DNA of 64,000 bases. It comes from JACKFB01 sp041389525. GTDB lineage: Bacteria > Myxococcota_A > UBA9042 > PHBI01 > JACKFB01. Position numbers and translations under genes: made by a program. The stretch lies in assembly GCA_041389525.1 (NCBI GenBank), contig JAWKRR010000005.1, positions 1 through 64,000 on the forward strand, written 5' to 3'. The stretch's first letter is position 1. The number at the start of each line of letters is the position of its first letter. This document shows, piece by piece, positions 61,711 to 64,000 of this stretch. The notes under the pieces are model-generated. The model was not told the origin of the DNA and did not search any database. It worked only from the letters and a program-made list of their open reading frames with translations.

Positions 61711-62529
61711 ATGACCGCGATCGCTATGCTTCAGTCCGTGCGCATCCGCCCCCACCAAACGGCTCTCGCTCTCGCCCTGCTCGCCCTCTCCGCCGCCCCC
61801 GCGCGTGCCGGGGACTGCGGCGACGTGGACGCGATGGGCCAGTGTCGCGACGCTCAGACCCTCGCCTGGTGCGCGGAGGGCAAGCTCAAGCAGGCGACCT
61901 GCCCCAAAGGCGAGATCTGCGCGCCGCACCAGAGCTTCAACGGCGGCGTCGGCTGCCTCCCGCCCGACAAGACCTCGTGCGGCACCGTGCCGACCGAAGG
62001 CCAGTGCACGTCCGCGGGCGCGGTCGCTTGGTGCGACGATCGCGGCAAGGTCCAGGTCCAGAGCTGCGGCGCGGAGTCCGTGTGCGGCTGGGACTCCGAG
62101 CACAGCTGGTACGACTGCCTGCCCATGCCGCCCGGCCCCCGCGCGGGGCTGCCCGACGGGGGCGCGGCGGCCGACGCCGGATACTCCGATTCCGCTGACG
62201 GCAACGAGGGAAATGCAGGCCAAGACGCCTCCACTGACGCCTCGACGACGCCCCCCGAAGAGATCGGCCCCGGCAGCGACACGCCGGGACTCGACGGCCC
62301 CTCGGGGCCGACCCCGGGCGTGGCGCCCGGCGCCAGCAAGGGAGAGGACACGACCTCGCTAGGCGGCGCCTGCTCCGGTGGTCGCGACGGCGGCCCCTTC
62401 GGCTGGCTCTGGGCTGTGCTGGCGTTGATGGCGACCGCGGCGATGCGCGCGCGCCCGACCGCGACGCGGCGCGCCCCCTACTCGCTGGCGTCCAGCCGCA
62501 GCACGGTCCCCAGGTCGCCGACCGCGTAG
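61711..62529 (+). CDS. Cysteine-repeat surface protein with MYXO-CTERM-like anchor
   Basis: 272 aa (an ATG at 61726 is an alternative start). A signal peptide (LALALLALSAAPARA) is followed by two tandem repeats of about 50 residues, each with six cysteines at matching positions (C-x8-C-x8-C motifs; CGDVDAMGQCRDAQTLAWC and CGTVPTEGQCTSAGAVAWC). A Ser/Asp/Pro-rich linker follows, then GGACSGGRDGGPFGWLWAVLAL with Arg afterwards, which resembles the MYXO-CTERM sorting signal (Gly-Cys, helix, basic tail). About 23 residues follow the basic cluster, more than usual, and these overlap the end of the convergent gene by 52 bp. Surface display is inferred. Confidence 0.75.
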   Translation: MTAIAMLQSVRIRPHQTALALALLALSAAPARAGDCGDVDAMGQCRDAQTLAWCAEGKLKQATCPKGEICAPHQSFNGGVGCLPPDKTSCGTVPTEGQCTSAGAVAWCDDRGKVQVQSCGAESVCGWDSEHSWYDCLPMPPGPRAGLPDGGAAADAGYSDSADGNEGNAGQDASTDASTTPPEEIGPGSDTPGLDGPSGPTPGVAPGASKGEDTTSLGGACSGGRDGGPFGWLWAVLALMATAAMRARPTATRRAPYSLASSRSTVPRSPTA

Positions 62530-64000
62530 ACCTGCCCCTGGCCGTCCCCATGGATGGCGTAGAGCGTGGCCACCGACCCCGTCTCCCAGGGCGTCCACGC
62601 CTGGCCGTCCCAGTGCAGGACGTGCCCCTCGTTGCCGACCGCCCAGACGTCATCCGCGGAGAGGCCGTAGACCCCGCGCAGCGTGATGCCGAACTGCGGG
62701 TCGCGCGAGCTCCACGTCTCCCCGTCCCAGTGCACGATCTGCCCGTTGGCGCCGACCGCCCAGACATCGTCGGACGCGATGCCCCACACCGCGTGCAGCG
62801 TGTCGACCACCAGCCGCGTCGAGCCGTCGCGTAGCTCCAGCGGCGCGATGCTCACGGCCGCCCACGCGAGCCCGGCCTGCCGCATGATGACGCCGCCGCC
62901 GCCCACCGCCCAGACGTCCGTGTCGGCCGACCCGAAGACGCCGCGCAGGTGCTCGGTGGTCTGAGACGCCGCGATCGACCAGGCGGTGCCGTCCCAATGG
63001 ATGATCGAGCCGTTCTGCCCGGCGCTGTAGACGTCGTTGGAGGACACGCCCCAGACCGTCTCCAGGCCGATGCCGACCGGCGACGGGATCTTCTTCCAGC
63101 CCACGCCATCCCAATGGAGGATGAGCCCGGCCAGCCCGACCGCCCAGATGTCGTCGGGCGCTGTACCCCACACCGCGCGCAGATGCTGGGTGGACGGCGG
63201 CTTCTGAAAGACCCAGCCCTGGCCGCTGTCTCGGAAGATCGACGAGTTCTCGCCGACCACGACAGAGACGCCGCCCTGGCTCCAGGCCGCGGCGATCTCG
63301 CCGACCCCGTCGAAGCCCTGCACGCCCATGAAGCCCGCGTCGGCAGAGCCCAGCAGCATGGCGCCCGTCGCCCCGGTGACGAGCACCTGCCCCGGACCGG
63401 CCGCCGTGACGCCGCGGAGGTTCCGGCCGACCATGGACGCCGGCAGCGCGGTGACCAGCGACCAGAGCGTGCCGTTGTAGTGCAGGATGGTCCCGCCATC
63501 GCCCACCGCGTAGGCGTCCGTCGGCGCCAAGACCACCACCGCCCAGAGGTTCTTCGCGGTCGGCAGGCTCACCAGGTTCCACGCGTCGCCCTGGCCGCGG
63601 AGCATGGTGCCGTTGTCCCCCACAGCCCAGAACGTGTCGCCGTCCACGCTGTGAACGCCCCGCAACGTAAACGCGGTCGGGCTGTCGACGGGCAGCAGCC
63701 CCGAGCCCTCGGACACCGCGATGGCGCCTGAGGATCCGACCAACGCGATGCGCCCGCCCGCCCCGTGCATGGCGTTCCAGGAGGTGGGCAGCGCGCCCGC
63801 GCCGACCTCGCGCCAGGACACGCCGTCGAAGTGCGCGATGGCCCCGGCCAGCCCGACCGCCCAGACGTCGTCGACGGCGAGGGCGGCGGCCCCAAAGAGG
63901 GTCGGCAGCTCGAGATCCACGCTGGCAGCGCAGCTCGAGTCGATGACGATGTCGTCGATGTAGACGCCTTCTCCGAAATTGAAGGAGGAGACCACCGAGT
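62478..64000 (-). CDS. Beta-propeller repeat protein, 5' end cut by window edge
   Basis: At least 506 aa in frame; the first complete GTG inside the window (63995) is probably not the true start, as the reading frame continues open to the edge. The N-terminal part here (SSFNFGEGVYIDDIVIDSSC) looks like the end of a lectin-like or MAM-like domain. It is followed by about 12 repeats of roughly 38 residues with the core WAVGxxGxIxHWDGxxW, the pattern of a YCF48/BNR-like propeller. No catalytic motif is seen. Likely a secreted or surface binding protein. Its 3' end overlaps the preceding gene by 52 bp. Confidence 0.75.
   Translation of the reverse strand, partial: SVVSSFNFGEGVYIDDIVIDSSCAASVDLELPTLFGAAALAVDDVWAVGLAGAIAHFDGVSWREVGAGALPTSWNAMHGAGGRIALVGSSGAIAVSEGSGLLPVDSPTAFTLRGVHSVDGDTFWAVGDNGTMLRGQGDAWNLVSLPTAKNLWAVVVLAPTDAYAVGDGGTILHYNGTLWSLVTALPASMVGRNLRGVTAAGPGQVLVTGATGAMLLGSADAGFMGVQGFDGVGEIAAAWSQGGVSVVVGENSSIFRDSGQGWVFQKPPSTQHLRAVWGTAPDDIWAVGLAGLILHWDGVGWKKIPSPVGIGLETVWGVSSNDVYSAGQNGSIIHWDGTAWSIAASQTTEHLRGVFGSADTDVWAVGGGGVIMRQAGLAWAAVSIAPLELRDGSTRLVVDTLHAVWGIASDDVWAVGANGQIVHWDGETWSSRDPQFGITLRGVYGLSADDVWAVGNEGHVLHWDGQAWTPWETGSVATLYAIHGDGQGQVYAVGDLGTVLRLDASE

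Overview
The window is about 70% GC, densely coded and free of mobile elements, tRNA/rRNA genes and CRISPR arrays. The gene content points to a member of the Myxococcota or a close relative: a TolQ/TolR-type motor set next to large TPR proteins and an AgmX/PglI-domain protein, an OmpA protein with calcium-type thrombospondin-3 repeats, a C-terminal MYXO-CTERM-like anchor, many lipoproteins, frequent GTG starts and many ATGA/GTGA/TGATG gene junctions. The species cannot be named from the sequence alone.

Layout. (1) 1-8663, minus strand: a chaperone and envelope operon, dnaK - hairpin - dnaJ - LpoA-like lipoprotein - thiL - diacylglycerol-kinase-type enzyme - a lipoprotein with a dead metallophosphatase fold - the first codons of hemW at the window edge. 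(2) 8744-11511: a small periplasmic protein, an outer-membrane beta-barrel and a Wza-like polysaccharide export lipoprotein. (3) 11656-24224: a putative trans-envelope motor locus. It holds a coiled-coil periplasmic protein, an 819-aa TPR/coiled-coil protein, a 1185-aa TPR protein, a 467-aa TPR protein, an 85-aa exported protein, ExbB, two ExbD proteins (one without the membrane Asp) and a FHA-like/TM/AgmX-C protein. The set resembles the core of the Agl-Glt gliding machinery of Myxococcus xanthus, gathered in one place. (4) 24301-36184: obg, rpmA and rplU from their own promoter, preceded by a ten-gene operon (DUF4398 lipoprotein, ompA-like, trpS, uppP, manC, phosphohexomutase, gatC, gatA, gatB, mtnA) starting at a palindromic divergent promoter shared with lspA. 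(5) 36262-45375: lspA with a large insertion, lineage-specific envelope proteins, a LOG-family protein and a tandem-AAA+ ATPase. (6) 45565-64000: a C-terminal-processing (S41) protease with a PEGA partner, an alanine/sodium symporter, a solitary GspE-type ATPase, a zinc-ribbon/GYF-like membrane protein coupled to a TolA-like TPR protein and a hydrolase, mnmE, a degenerate HisC-like protein, rhodanese-MoeB, a cysteine-repeat surface protein and a truncated beta-propeller protein.

How it works together. Most of the window serves the cell envelope: polysaccharide precursors (ManC, phosphohexomutase, UppP), polysaccharide export, lipoprotein maturation (LspA), proton-driven energy transfer (ExbBD set) and outer-membrane anchoring (OmpA). 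Recurrent promoter-like sequences of the form TTGAC(G/A)-N17-TA(n) lie at plausible distances before several operons, and short hairpins that include stop codons lie between convergent genes. All functions are read from motifs and family knowledge; no searches or structure predictions were run.
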